Source of the DNA: Spirochaeta sp.
GTDB taxonomy: Bacteria; Spirochaetota; Spirochaetia; Spirochaetales_E; Spirochaetaceae_B
Assembly: GCA_030590585.1 (NCBI GenBank)
Contig: JAUUYD010000133.1
Span: 1-6,636, forward strand
Reading direction: 5' to 3'
DNA length: 6,636 nt
The position numbers and the translations under genes were made by a program. Below the pieces are notes generated by a model. That model had not been told where the DNA came from. It searched no databases and worked only from the letters and a program-made list of their open reading frames with translations. This document shows positions 1 through 5,862 of this stretch, one piece after another. The number at the start of each line of letters is the position of its first letter. The first letter of the stretch is position 1.

Positions 1-659
1 ACCCACTCAGAAGATAAATGCTTGAATAATAATACCCCGGCGGCCATCCCGAATAAAAGGGGAATCAGGAGAAAAAGAGCTCTCTTCATTAACTCCCCTG
101 TGATGAACCCACCAAAGCCAAAGACTGTAAGCTTAATTAATACAACAAAGAAAAAATGCGCAAGCTGGTTTGTTTTAAGTTCAATTTTGTCCTTTAGAAT
201 ACGTGAAAAGTAAAGAGTGACAGGTGGTCCGCTTGTCGAATACGCTCCGCCAAATGCTCCGCTGACAGATCCGAAAACAATTGCGGCCCAGGTAGACGGT
301 TTAATAGTTCTATCATGTGACCCCAAAGAATTAGCAACGAGTGCGAGGAGAATTACAGCTCCAAGACCGATGAGAAGAAACCTTTCATCCAGGCGTACGA
401 GAAACCATATGCCTAAAGGCAACGCGATAGCCGTGGAGAGAAGCACCGGAAGCAGAATTCGCAGCTTTACCGCCCTCCAAGCCGGAAACAGGTTTATAAC
501 AATCACAGGAAGTGCCAGTACAGTAACCAGTATATTCGCCTCTTTCATAGTCATAAAAAGAGGAAACACACTCATTGCCACCAAGGCGAATCCAAATCCG
601 GTTAAACTGATAACGAGAGAAGAAATAAAAGTAATAAGAACAAGTATTGCCAACGTCAT
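1..659 (-). CDS. TSUP (TauE/SafE-like) membrane transporter, C-terminus cut by window edge
   Basis: The first 219 codons of an integral membrane protein; the frame is still open at base 1. It is strongly hydrophobic, with roughly seven or eight membrane segments in the visible part (about residues 3-19, 22-36, 42-59, 68-88, 94-110, 123-141, 167-188 and 194-213). The N-terminal TGFGFALVAMSVFPLF (20-35) and the internal GSVSGAFGGAYSTSGPP (130-146), followed by VTLYFSR, look like the two repeated halves of the TSUP family, whose known members move sulfite, sulfoacetate or other small organic anions across the inner membrane. The usual length is about 240-270 residues, so only a short tail is missing. 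ATG at 659 is chosen because AGGA lies six bases upstream; the frame stays open further upstream but has no better start. It lies 325 bases after the oxidoreductase and may have its own promoter. Substrate unknown. Family assignment rests on my reading of motifs and hydropathy. Confidence 0.82.
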   Translation of the reverse strand, partial: MTLAILVLITFISSLVISLTGFGFALVAMSVFPLFMTMKEANILVTVLALPVIVINLFPAWRAVKLRILLPVLLSTAIALPLGIWFLVRLDERFLLIGLGAVILLALVANSLGSHDRTIKPSTWAAIVFGSVSGAFGGAYSTSGPPVTLYFSRILKDKIELKTNQLAHFFFVVLIKLTVFGFGGFITGELMKRALFLLIPLLFGMAAGVLLFKHLSSEW

Positions 660-702
660 ATAATGTCCTATACAGCAGATCCACACATCAAATATTAAAA
701 AT

Positions 703-936
703 TCAATTCCCGAATGATAGAAAAATTAATCTGAAGCAGCAAGGTCCATAATGGGTAAAAGAGGGGAATAATATTCCGATCTCGATAACACACGCATCCG
801 GGTGGAGCACGTTATGCAACAGAGGGTATATCTCCCCGGGTTCTGTATCGACCCCGAAACCCCTGTTTGAATCCCAGGGATCTGATGATAATTCCATCAT
901 CGTGAAGCATGGTGTGGCACAGGGATAGAACTTCAT
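703..936 (-). CDS. Unidentified 77-codon open frame, possible gene remnant
   Basis: I do not recognise this frame. It would encode 77 residues with no membrane segment at the N-terminus, a mixed middle part containing DPWDSNRGFGVDTEPGE, and a Cys/Phe-rich end with SFTHYGPCCFRLIF. The composition looks more protein-like than most non-coding frames, and the open frame extends 9 codons upstream of the ATG to a TAA near 964, giving sensible residues (SDPNFTLE) there too. Against a live gene: there is no ribosome binding site at usable spacing, the ATG sits at the edge of a perfect 8-bp inverted repeat, and its 3' end overlaps the candidate promoter of the TSUP gene. It could be a small real protein, a decayed gene piece, or chance. 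I give no function. Confidence 0.22.
   Translation of the reverse strand: MKFYPCATPCFTMMELSSDPWDSNRGFGVDTEPGEIYPLLHNVLHPDACVIEIGILFPSFTHYGPCCFRLIFLSFGN
714..742 (-). promoter_or_regulatory. Candidate sigma70-type promoter for the TSUP gene
   Basis: On the minus strand TTGCTG (737-742) and TATCAT (714-719) are separated by exactly 17 bases, an AT-rich spacer containing TTAATTTTT. The -10 element matches TATAAT at five of six bases; the -35 element matches TTGACA only at the first three. A transcript from here would have a leader of roughly 45-50 bases before the TSUP ATG at 659. The position fits an independent promoter after the 325-base gap, but the weak -35 keeps confidence low. Confidence 0.3.
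884..901. repeat. 6-bp inverted repeat in the gap
   Basis: GATGAT (884-889) and ATCATC (896-901) pair perfectly around a six-base AT-rich loop. It lies inside the unidentified open frame and close to the palindrome at 871-881. It could be an operator half-site pair or simply chance; six base pairs alone are weak evidence. Confidence 0.2.
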
Positions 937-952
937 TTCCAGTGTGAAGTTC
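928..952. repeat. Perfect 8-bp inverted repeat, 9-base loop
   Basis: GAACTTCA (928-935) and TGAAGTTC (945-952) are exact reverse complements separated by nine bases. It lies 33 bases beyond the stop of the oxidoreductase gene. It could fold as an RNA hairpin in the operon's 3' end or act as a protein-binding dyad. There is no T-run after it on the minus strand, so it is not a classic intrinsic terminator. Confidence 0.45.
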
Positions 953-957
953 GGATC

Positions 958-986
958 AGAGAATTATAGAGTGTTGAGGATTCTCT
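958..986 (-). terminator. Weak stem-loop at the end of the oxidoreductase gene
   Basis: AGAGAAT (958-964) and ATTCTCT (980-986) form a 7-bp inverted repeat with a 15-base loop, overlapping the stop codon of the oxidoreductase gene. The stem is AT-rich, the loop is long, and no T-run follows on the minus strand. It might contribute to mRNA 3'-end formation or stability but is a poor terminator by itself. Confidence 0.15.
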
Positions 987-2181
987 ATTCCACTGTCTTC
1001 AATAAGTCAGCATATTCTTTCTGATGGTGTGAGCACCCTATTCGGAGATTATTTCCAAGGAGGATTCCACAGCCGGAGCAGGTAGTACACCAGTTGATTT
1101 CATCAATTCTTCCGGATAGGACCTTGTATGCAAAGCCGGGATCGGCAATAACCTGCCGGCCGATACCTACCATGTCTGTATTTCCCTCTGCGATATTCCG
1201 TTCTCCCCAATAAAGAAGGCTTTTTACAGTTGCATTACTTCCGAAAATGCTGGTATTGCCGTCTTTGAGATAACTGTATCCGGAGCCGATAACCGGGATT
1301 TTGACAGCATGTTTTACTGAACTTGTCCAATTGAAGTGCCTGAAAACTCCTTCTGGATAGGTGTCGGTGGGCATGAGAAGTTCCAGGTTGGCCGATGCAT
1401 ACCCCCCGGACACATTGATAAAATCGATACCTTCCTTCTCCATGAGACGGGCAAATCTGATGGGTTCGGAAAGATCTTCTATCATCCCGTCAGTTGATGA
1501 TGTTCCGAAACCGCCGGGGATCCCTTCATAGGGGGAAAGCCTGGAACCTATGATAAAGTTATCACTCTTAAGCCTGTCCCGCATACCATGGTAGGTTTCC
1601 TTAAAAAATCGGGTTCGGTTTTCGAAGCTTCCGCCATATCCATCCTCCCGCTGGTTAGCGGGATGAAGAAAATCATCACCCAGAAAACCATGAGCCTGTT
1701 TGAAGTCTATTCCATCTGCACCGACTTCTTCGGCTCGTAATGCTGCAAGGATAAACTCTTCTCGTGCAGCATGAATTTCTTCAGTTGTCATAACCCGAAC
1801 TCCATCACCCGCATCATATACAGAATATCCGGATTTAAACTGAGGATCGCTTAAACGGCCGGCATGACTGAGCTGGAATAGAATCAGTGTTTTATTATTT
1901 ATGCCGCGGATGGCCTCGACCAAGCTTGCAAGTAGCTCCAGATTCTCTTCCATGATGAGCATTCGGTTACTCCGGGCTTGGGTTTTTGTTGTGACATCTA
2001 TGGATTCAATGTGAAGAATCCCCGGATGTCCTGCCGCATTGCGTCGGTACTTCTCGAATGTGTATTCCGTAGCTGAACCGTTTTCATCACAGTTGTTGCC
2101 CTCTGTCGGCTGGTAAACAATACGGTTCGGTACAATCTTATTGCCAATCATTATCGGTTTATTCAGGTGTTCTATGGTCAT
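985..2181 (-). CDS. FMN-dependent NADH:flavin oxidoreductase, Old Yellow Enzyme / dienoyl-CoA reductase class
   Basis: A 398-residue TIM-barrel flavoenzyme, expected in the cytoplasm. Family landmarks in order: the N-terminal NRIVYQPTEGNN strand (19-30), QLSHAGRL (103-110), the active-site region FKQAHGFL (160-167), the very typical YGGSFENRTRFFKE (182-195), the FINVSGG strand (254-260), and the phosphate-binding end VGIGRQVIADP (338-348). The C-terminus has four cysteines, C365, C368, C371 and C383, spaced x2, x2, x11, resembling the 4Fe-4S ligands of 2,4-dienoyl-CoA reductase and trimethylamine dehydrogenase. The second, NAD/FAD-binding half of those larger enzymes is absent. Residue 161 is Lys where many relatives have His. 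Relatives reduce activated C=C bonds or oxidise amines; the substrate here is unknown. The ATG overlaps the stop of the upstream permease (ATGA), and GGGGGA lies about five bases upstream, so it is the last gene of the coupled operon. Sure of family, not of reaction. Confidence 0.9.
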   Translation of the reverse strand: MTIEHLNKPIMIGNKIVPNRIVYQPTEGNNCDENGSATEYTFEKYRRNAAGHPGILHIESIDVTTKTQARSNRMLIMEENLELLASLVEAIRGINNKTLILFQLSHAGRLSDPQFKSGYSVYDAGDGVRVMTTEEIHAAREEFILAALRAEEVGADGIDFKQAHGFLGDDFLHPANQREDGYGGSFENRTRFFKETYHGMRDRLKSDNFIIGSRLSPYEGIPGGFGTSSTDGMIEDLSEPIRFARLMEKEGIDFINVSGGYASANLELLMPTDTYPEGVFRHFNWTSSVKHAVKIPVIGSGYSYLKDGNTSIFGSNATVKSLLYWGERNIAEGNTDMVGIGRQVIADPGFAYKVLSGRIDEINWCTTCSGCGILLGNNLRIGCSHHQKEYADLLKTVE

Positions 2182-3167
2182 TTTATTCCCCCAGTTCGTT
2201 TACGGGCATAGAAAGAGACTGCAATTATCAGCACGATTCCTTTCAGAACAATCTGTAAAAATGCGTTCACGCTCATCAGATTCATAATGTTTGAAAAAAC
2301 ACCGATGATGAGAACTCCGGCAAATACTCCAAAAAGGTTACCGTAACCCCCGGAAAGCGAAACACCGCCGATAACTACAGCGGTTACCGAGTCCAGTTCG
2401 TATCCCATCCCGACTTTGGGGCCGCCTCCCCCCATCCTGGAAGCCAAATAAGTAGAAGCTACACCGATAAGTGTTCCGCAGATTAAATAAGCAAGAAACT
2501 GAACTCTTTGAACAGGTATCCCGGATATTTGTGAAACATATACATCAGACCCAACCGCATAAATATATTTTCCGAGCTTGTTCCTGTTGAGAAGGTAGAA
2601 ACAGAGAGCCAGGGTTATCAGAAAAAGGATAATTGGGAATGGGATTCCCAGAAGGCGCCCATCAGATATAAAACGAAAGGTTTTTGGAATCCCGCCGATT
2701 GTCTTTTTTGTATAGAACAGAACCGCCCCCTGGTATATCGACATGGTTGCCAGAGTGGCCATTATGGGGGTGACTCTCAGTTTCACAACAATAAAGCCGT
2801 TAATAGCCCCGGTAAAAGCGCCCATCCCAGCCATGAGAAGTACCATAAGAACTGGCGGGAAACCGGGGTTGCTTTTATAAATTCCAGCGGCCAGAGAAGT
2901 AAGGAGCGAAATGACCGATCCTATAGACAGATCAATAGCTCCTGAAATAACAACGATAGCCTGCCCCAGGGAGGCAAGACCTAAGCCTATGGGTTGAACA
3001 AGAAATACATTCTTGAGATTTCTCGACGACAGAAAGAGAGGACTCGCGGTGATACAGAAAATTATCAGTATGCTGAGGATAATCCAGACCAGTGCTTCAG
3101 GCCTGGTGAGAACATTTCTGGCTTTGCCGGTCAGTTCAAACCTCTTTTCCGTAACAGACTTTTTCAT
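2178..3167 (-). CDS. ABC transporter permease, RbsC-like (sugar type)
   Basis: A complete 329-residue inner-membrane permease of the branched-chain/ribose permease superfamily. After a short basic cytoplasmic N-terminus come about eight to ten hydrophobic segments. Hallmarks are GQAIVVISGAIDLSIGS (68-84), the conserved NGFIVVKLRVTPIMATLAT stretch (123-141), the cytoplasmic loop GKYIYAVGSDVYVSQISGI (199-217) that normally contacts the ATPase, and GYELDSVTAVVIGGVSLSGG (255-274). Length is normal for RbsC-type proteins. The start at 3167 overlaps the stop of the ATPase gene by four bases (ATGA), with AAAGG about seven bases upstream, so translation is probably coupled. Its own stop overlaps the oxidoreductase start in the same way. 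It should pair with the upstream ATPase, as a homodimer or together with the other permease at 5863-6636. The transported compound cannot be read from sequence. Confidence 0.95.
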   Translation of the reverse strand: MKKSVTEKRFELTGKARNVLTRPEALVWIILSILIIFCITASPLFLSSRNLKNVFLVQPIGLGLASLGQAIVVISGAIDLSIGSVISLLTSLAAGIYKSNPGFPPVLMVLLMAGMGAFTGAINGFIVVKLRVTPIMATLATMSIYQGAVLFYTKKTIGGIPKTFRFISDGRLLGIPFPIILFLITLALCFYLLNRNKLGKYIYAVGSDVYVSQISGIPVQRVQFLAYLICGTLIGVASTYLASRMGGGGPKVGMGYELDSVTAVVIGGVSLSGGYGNLFGVFAGVLIIGVFSNIMNLMSVNAFLQIVLKGIVLIIAVSFYARKRTGGIK

Positions 3168-4702
3168 GAGTAACCTTTCCCTGTGTGAATTGAGTATTCA
3201 TGTCCAACCGCCAGTGACATAATTTCCTCTTCCGTTGCCCGGTGGTCGTGCTGGTCGATTTCTCCGGCAAGCAATCCGGAGTGCATTATCAGAATCCGAT
3301 CGGACATACCGATTATTTCCGGTAGCTCCGATGAGATCATGATAACTGCCTTGCCGGAATCAACCACCTCCCGCATTATTCGGTAAATCTCAGTCTTGGC
3401 ACCAATATCTATACCTCTGGTTGGTTCGGAAAAAACAAAGATATCCGGTTCTCTTAATAGCCACCTGGAGATAAGCACCTTCTGCTGATTACCTCCACTT
3501 AAGTTTTCCATTTCTTGTCCAAAACCGGCAACTTTTATATTCAGAAGTGAAATCTGAGCAGCCGATTCTTTCCATTCCTTTCGCAGTTGAATGAATCCAT
3601 ACAGGAGATAGTGCTGCAGGTTGGCTATGGTTATATTGTCTTTCACCGACAAGGAGCCCAGAATCCCATGGTTTTTCCGGTCGTTGGTAATAAATCCGAA
3701 TCCCAGCTCGATAGCATCGAATATAGAATGAATACTTATAACTTCATCATGTAAGAGGATTTCCCCGGCAGTTGCTTTCTCAATTCCAAGGAGAGTTCGA
3801 ACAAGACTGTTTCGCCCGGAACCGACCATCCCTGCAATCCCTAATATTTCTCCACGTCGAAGAGTGAAGGAAATATCCCTGATAGAACTCTCATTGGAGA
3901 GTTTGGATACTTCAAGAATTGTCTCCCGGTTTGTTTGTGAGAGATCAGGGAAATATTCCTTGATTTCCCTCCCTACCATCAATCGCACAAGATCTTTTCT
4001 GCTTAATTCTTCCCGGGTTCTGGTTCCCATCACCTTGCCGTCTTTCAACACTGTAACCCTGTCGGCAATTTCAAAAATTTCTTCCAGCATGTGAGAAATG
4101 TATATGACAGTAACCCCTCTACCTTTCAATGAAGTGATTATTTCAAAAAGCTTTTTCAGCTCTTTATCCGTCAAGGCTGTCGAGGGTTCATCCATTATCA
4201 ATACCTTTGCGGTTACTGATAATGCCTTGATTATCTCCACGATCTGGCGCTGCACTACCGACAATTCACTAATCCTGGTATCGATATCCAGATCGAAACT
4301 GATTGTATCCAGCAACTCTTCTGTACGCCGCCTGGCTTCTGCTTTGTTCAGTGTTCCCAAAGTGTTGGAGGGCTCTCTGTTAAGAAACACATTGTCGGTT
4401 ACATCGAAGGTTTTAATCAGACTGAATTCCTGGAAGATAATACTGATACCTGCATCCTGTGCCTCATGGGGAGTTTTAGCATTCAGGGGGTTCCCATCCA
4501 GAAGTATTGTCCCGCTGTCAGCCTTGTACACTCCGGAAAGAATTTTCATGAGTGTTGATTTCCCGGCACCGTTTTCACCGACAAGACCGTGGACTTCGCC
4601 CCGTTTCAGCTCGAAGCTCACATCATCCAGTGCTTTCACACCGGGGAATTCCTTAGAAATCCCCTTGAGAGTCAGTACTGTATCTGCTGTATCACTATCC
4701 AT
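3164..4702 (-). CDS. Sugar-type ABC transporter ATPase with two nucleotide-binding domains (RbsA/MglA-like)
   Basis: A 512-residue fused double ATPase, typical length for RbsA/MglA/XylG proteins, which power import from the cytoplasmic face. Domain 1 has Walker A GENGAGKST (42-50), Q-loop Q91, a modified signature LSVVQRQ (147-153), Walker B VLIMDEPSTAL (167-177) with E172, and switch H204. Domain 2 has the degenerate Walker A GMVGSGRNSL (291-300; Arg replaces Lys, normal in this family), a good signature LSGGNQQKV (401-409), and FVFSEPTRGIDIGAK (422-436), where Ser425 replaces the usual Walker B Asp. The competent ATP site should therefore combine domain 1 Walker motifs with the domain 2 signature, and Ser425 falls in the site already expected to be degenerate. 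ATG at 4702 is the only in-frame start before a TAA eight codons upstream, yet its ribosome binding site is weak; AAGGA serves an out-of-frame ATG at 4715. It follows the binding-protein gene by 99 bases and overlaps the permease by four. Confidence 0.96.
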   Translation of the reverse strand: MDSDTADTVLTLKGISKEFPGVKALDDVSFELKRGEVHGLVGENGAGKSTLMKILSGVYKADSGTILLDGNPLNAKTPHEAQDAGISIIFQEFSLIKTFDVTDNVFLNREPSNTLGTLNKAEARRRTEELLDTISFDLDIDTRISELSVVQRQIVEIIKALSVTAKVLIMDEPSTALTDKELKKLFEIITSLKGRGVTVIYISHMLEEIFEIADRVTVLKDGKVMGTRTREELSRKDLVRLMVGREIKEYFPDLSQTNRETILEVSKLSNESSIRDISFTLRRGEILGIAGMVGSGRNSLVRTLLGIEKATAGEILLHDEVISIHSIFDAIELGFGFITNDRKNHGILGSLSVKDNITIANLQHYLLYGFIQLRKEWKESAAQISLLNIKVAGFGQEMENLSGGNQQKVLISRWLLREPDIFVFSEPTRGIDIGAKTEIYRIMREVVDSGKAVIMISSELPEIIGMSDRILIMHSGLLAGEIDQHDHRATEEEIMSLAVGHEYSIHTGKGYS

Positions 4703-4715
4703 ACTGCAATTCCAT
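4695..4715 (-). promoter_or_regulatory. Six-codon leader frame overlapping the ATPase start
   Basis: On the minus strand AAGGA (4721-4725) is followed at five bases by ATG (4715-4713), which opens a frame MELQYG and ends at TAG (4697-4695). That stop lies just inside the ATPase gene, whose ATG (4702-4700) sits between, in another frame. The ATPase ATG is 18 bases from AAGGA, too far for normal use, and has only a GGA nearby. Ribosomes ending the short frame could restart at the ATPase ATG, giving coupled or damped expression. The geometry is seen directly; the function is inferred. Confidence 0.35.
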
Positions 4716-4737
4716 GTTTGTCCTTACTTTAGAAATA

Positions 4738-4775
4738 ACCGGCGGGAGAGGACTTCTGCCTACAGTCCCGCCGGT
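4738..4775 (-). terminator. GC-rich stem-loop between binding-protein and ATPase genes
   Basis: ACCGGCGGGA (4738-4747 as read on either strand) and TCCCGCCGGT (4766-4775) form a perfect 10-bp, mostly GC stem around an 18-base loop, starting 27 bases past the stop of the binding-protein gene. The minus-strand sequence after it is TTATTTCT, too broken for a strong terminator. The likely role, by analogy with other binding-protein operons, is partial termination or protection of the upstream mRNA from 3' decay, so that binding protein exceeds ATPase and permease. Confidence 0.6.
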
Positions 4776-4801
4776 AAAAACACATCTTTCAGGTATCACT
4801 C

Positions 4802-5806
4802 TTAGAGGTCTGGCAGAAATTCCGCGGGCATCAGGTCATCCCCGATCCACCACCAGTCAGAAAGATCAGGTTTGGTCAGGTCGGCAATCTCATCAGGACC
4901 GTAGCCGTCAATGTCGATATAAACAATTTTATCCACCGATTCGCCTTTAGCTGCTTTTATTGCCTGACGAACAGCCTCGGCGGACAGTTGGGTAGTCATT
5001 GGATACGCATATCCACGAATTCCTTTTGCAACAAGATACTTTGTATATCCGTTGAGCTGATCACCTGTTGATGGAACCAGTGGTCTTCCAGCTTCTTCCA
5101 AAGCCTGGAGAGCCGGCCACGACATAAGACCCGAGTCGGCCCAGATACCATCGATCTGCGGAAATGCCTGAATCATCGCTTCCATAATTGATTTTGCTTT
5201 GGGGGGCGACCAATCGCAGTACTGGTGATCCAGAATTTCAATCCCCGGATATTTATTAAACACTTCACGTGCACCTGTAAGGCGATCTTCGGCGGTAGTA
5301 TTCCCGGCAATTCCGGACAACATGACGATTTTACCGCTTCCATCCAATTCGTCAGCCAGCCACTGAGCCTGGGCCCTTCCGAACTCCAAAAGATCCTGTA
5401 TAACCAGGCTTGTATAACTGTTGGTATCGATGGTACCGCCGAAAACGATAACCGGAATCCCCTCATCATAAACCCTTTCAATAGCTGGGATGATGGCATC
5501 CGCTACAGTGGGATAGACGATTAATACATCGATTCCCTTAACCAGAAGATCATCGATGTCTGCCAGCTGCTTCTCCGGTTTCTCATCAGCGTTTGTTATA
5601 TAGTATTCAGTTACAGCCGGATCTGCTGCACAGGCAGCATTGAAGTTCGCTACCAGGAACTGCCGCCATGAATCACCCATTCCAGCATTACTGAAACCGA
5701 TAACAATGCCTTCTTTCTTCTCATCCTGCGTACCGCCGGCAAATGCTGCAGCAGACAGTGAACACATGAGAACCAGTAGAAGAAAAATTCTCATACCTTG
5801 TTTCAT
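4802..5806 (-). CDS. Periplasmic sugar-type ABC transporter substrate-binding protein (RbsB-like)
   Basis: A 334-residue secreted binding protein of the ribose/galactose-binding (Peripla_BP_4-like) family. The signal peptide has a basic start (MKQGMRIF), a hydrophobic core and a probable SPase I site after AFA at residue 23. The Cys at 15 is not in a lipobox, so a soluble periplasmic protein is expected. The mature part starts GIVIGFSNAGMGDSWRQF (33-50), then shows KGIDVLIVYPT (90-100), GIPVIVFGG (116-124), GIAGNTTAEDRLTGAREVF (165-183) and DGIWADSGLMSWPALQALEEAG (219-240), all standard places for two Rossmann-like lobes. Many Trp residues (for example 199, 222, 230 and 318-320) could stack on a ring-shaped ligand, but the ligand is unknown. 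ATG at 5806 is preferred over 5818 because GGAGAGG lies directly upstream of the former, whereas the latter has only AGAG at long spacing. It sits 56 bases after one permease and 99 before the ATPase. Confidence 0.94.
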   Translation of the reverse strand: MKQGMRIFLLLVLMCSLSAAAFAGGTQDEKKEGIVIGFSNAGMGDSWRQFLVANFNAACAADPAVTEYYITNADEKPEKQLADIDDLLVKGIDVLIVYPTVADAIIPAIERVYDEGIPVIVFGGTIDTNSYTSLVIQDLLEFGRAQAQWLADELDGSGKIVMLSGIAGNTTAEDRLTGAREVFNKYPGIEILDHQYCDWSPPKAKSIMEAMIQAFPQIDGIWADSGLMSWPALQALEEAGRPLVPSTGDQLNGYTKYLVAKGIRGYAYPMTTQLSAEAVRQAIKAAKGESVDKIVYIDIDGYGPDEIADLTKPDLSDWWWIGDDLMPAEFLPDL

Positions 5807-5809
5807 AAA

Positions 5810-5816
5810 CCTCTCC
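5810..5816 (-). promoter_or_regulatory. Ribosome binding site that sets the binding-protein start
   Basis: GGAGAGG on the minus strand, with its GGAG part six bases from the ATG at 5806. The alternative ATG at 5818 overlaps the beginning of this element, so using it would place the strong Shine-Dalgarno sequence inside the coding frame. This decides for the start that gives a 334-residue precursor with a normal signal peptide. Confidence 0.7.
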
Positions 5817-5843
5817 ATATTTTCAGATCTCTAAATTAGGAAA

Positions 5844-5858
5844 CCCGTTAACAACGGG
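5844..5858. repeat. Short stem-loop between permease and binding-protein genes
   Basis: CCCGTT and AACGGG (5844-5849 and 5853-5858) form a perfect 6-bp stem with a three-base loop, four bases beyond the permease stop codon. On the minus strand it is followed by TTTCCTAATTT, a broken T-rich stretch. It could be a weak terminator or an mRNA processing point in front of the binding-protein gene, which would allow separate control of the two. Confidence 0.35.
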
Positions 5859-5862
5859 CAAT

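Larger units (their letters stand above)
660..984. other. 325-base gap between oxidoreductase and TSUP genes
   Basis: No gene I can recognise fills this stretch. On the minus strand it holds an unidentified 77-codon open frame (703-936), a possible promoter for the TSUP gene (714-742), and several short inverted repeats (958-986, 928-952, 884-901, and the 11-base palindrome ATCCCAGGGAT at 871-881). None is followed by a clear T-run in the minus direction, so I do not call a strong terminator for the upstream operon. No tRNA-like cloverleaf or evident riboswitch was recognised by eye. Confidence 0.6.

Noticed and set aside
217..663. A 148-codon plus-strand open frame opposite the TSUP gene
   Set aside because: The minus strand here encodes a hydrophobic protein with TSUP motifs and a good ribosome binding site; the plus frame is Arg/Thr-rich, matches nothing I know and is best explained as the complement of the real gene.
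385..684. A 99-codon minus-strand open frame in another reading frame of the TSUP gene
   Set aside because: It overlaps the TSUP frame on the same strand, has an unlikely Tyr/Cys/Gly-rich composition and no ribosome binding site.
4098..4805. A 235-codon plus-strand open frame antisense to the ATPase
   Set aside because: The minus strand encodes all Walker, signature and switch motifs of an ABC ATPase. The plus frame is Ser/Leu-rich without recognisable motifs, a typical long complement frame.
5173..5499. A 108-codon minus-strand open frame inside the binding-protein gene
   Set aside because: It is a different frame of the same strand through a clear periplasmic binding protein and has no start signal.
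5807..5818. ATG at 5818 as start of the binding protein
   Set aside because: It would absorb the strong GGAGAGG ribosome binding site into the coding region and has only AGAG at long spacing; ATG at 5806 is better placed.
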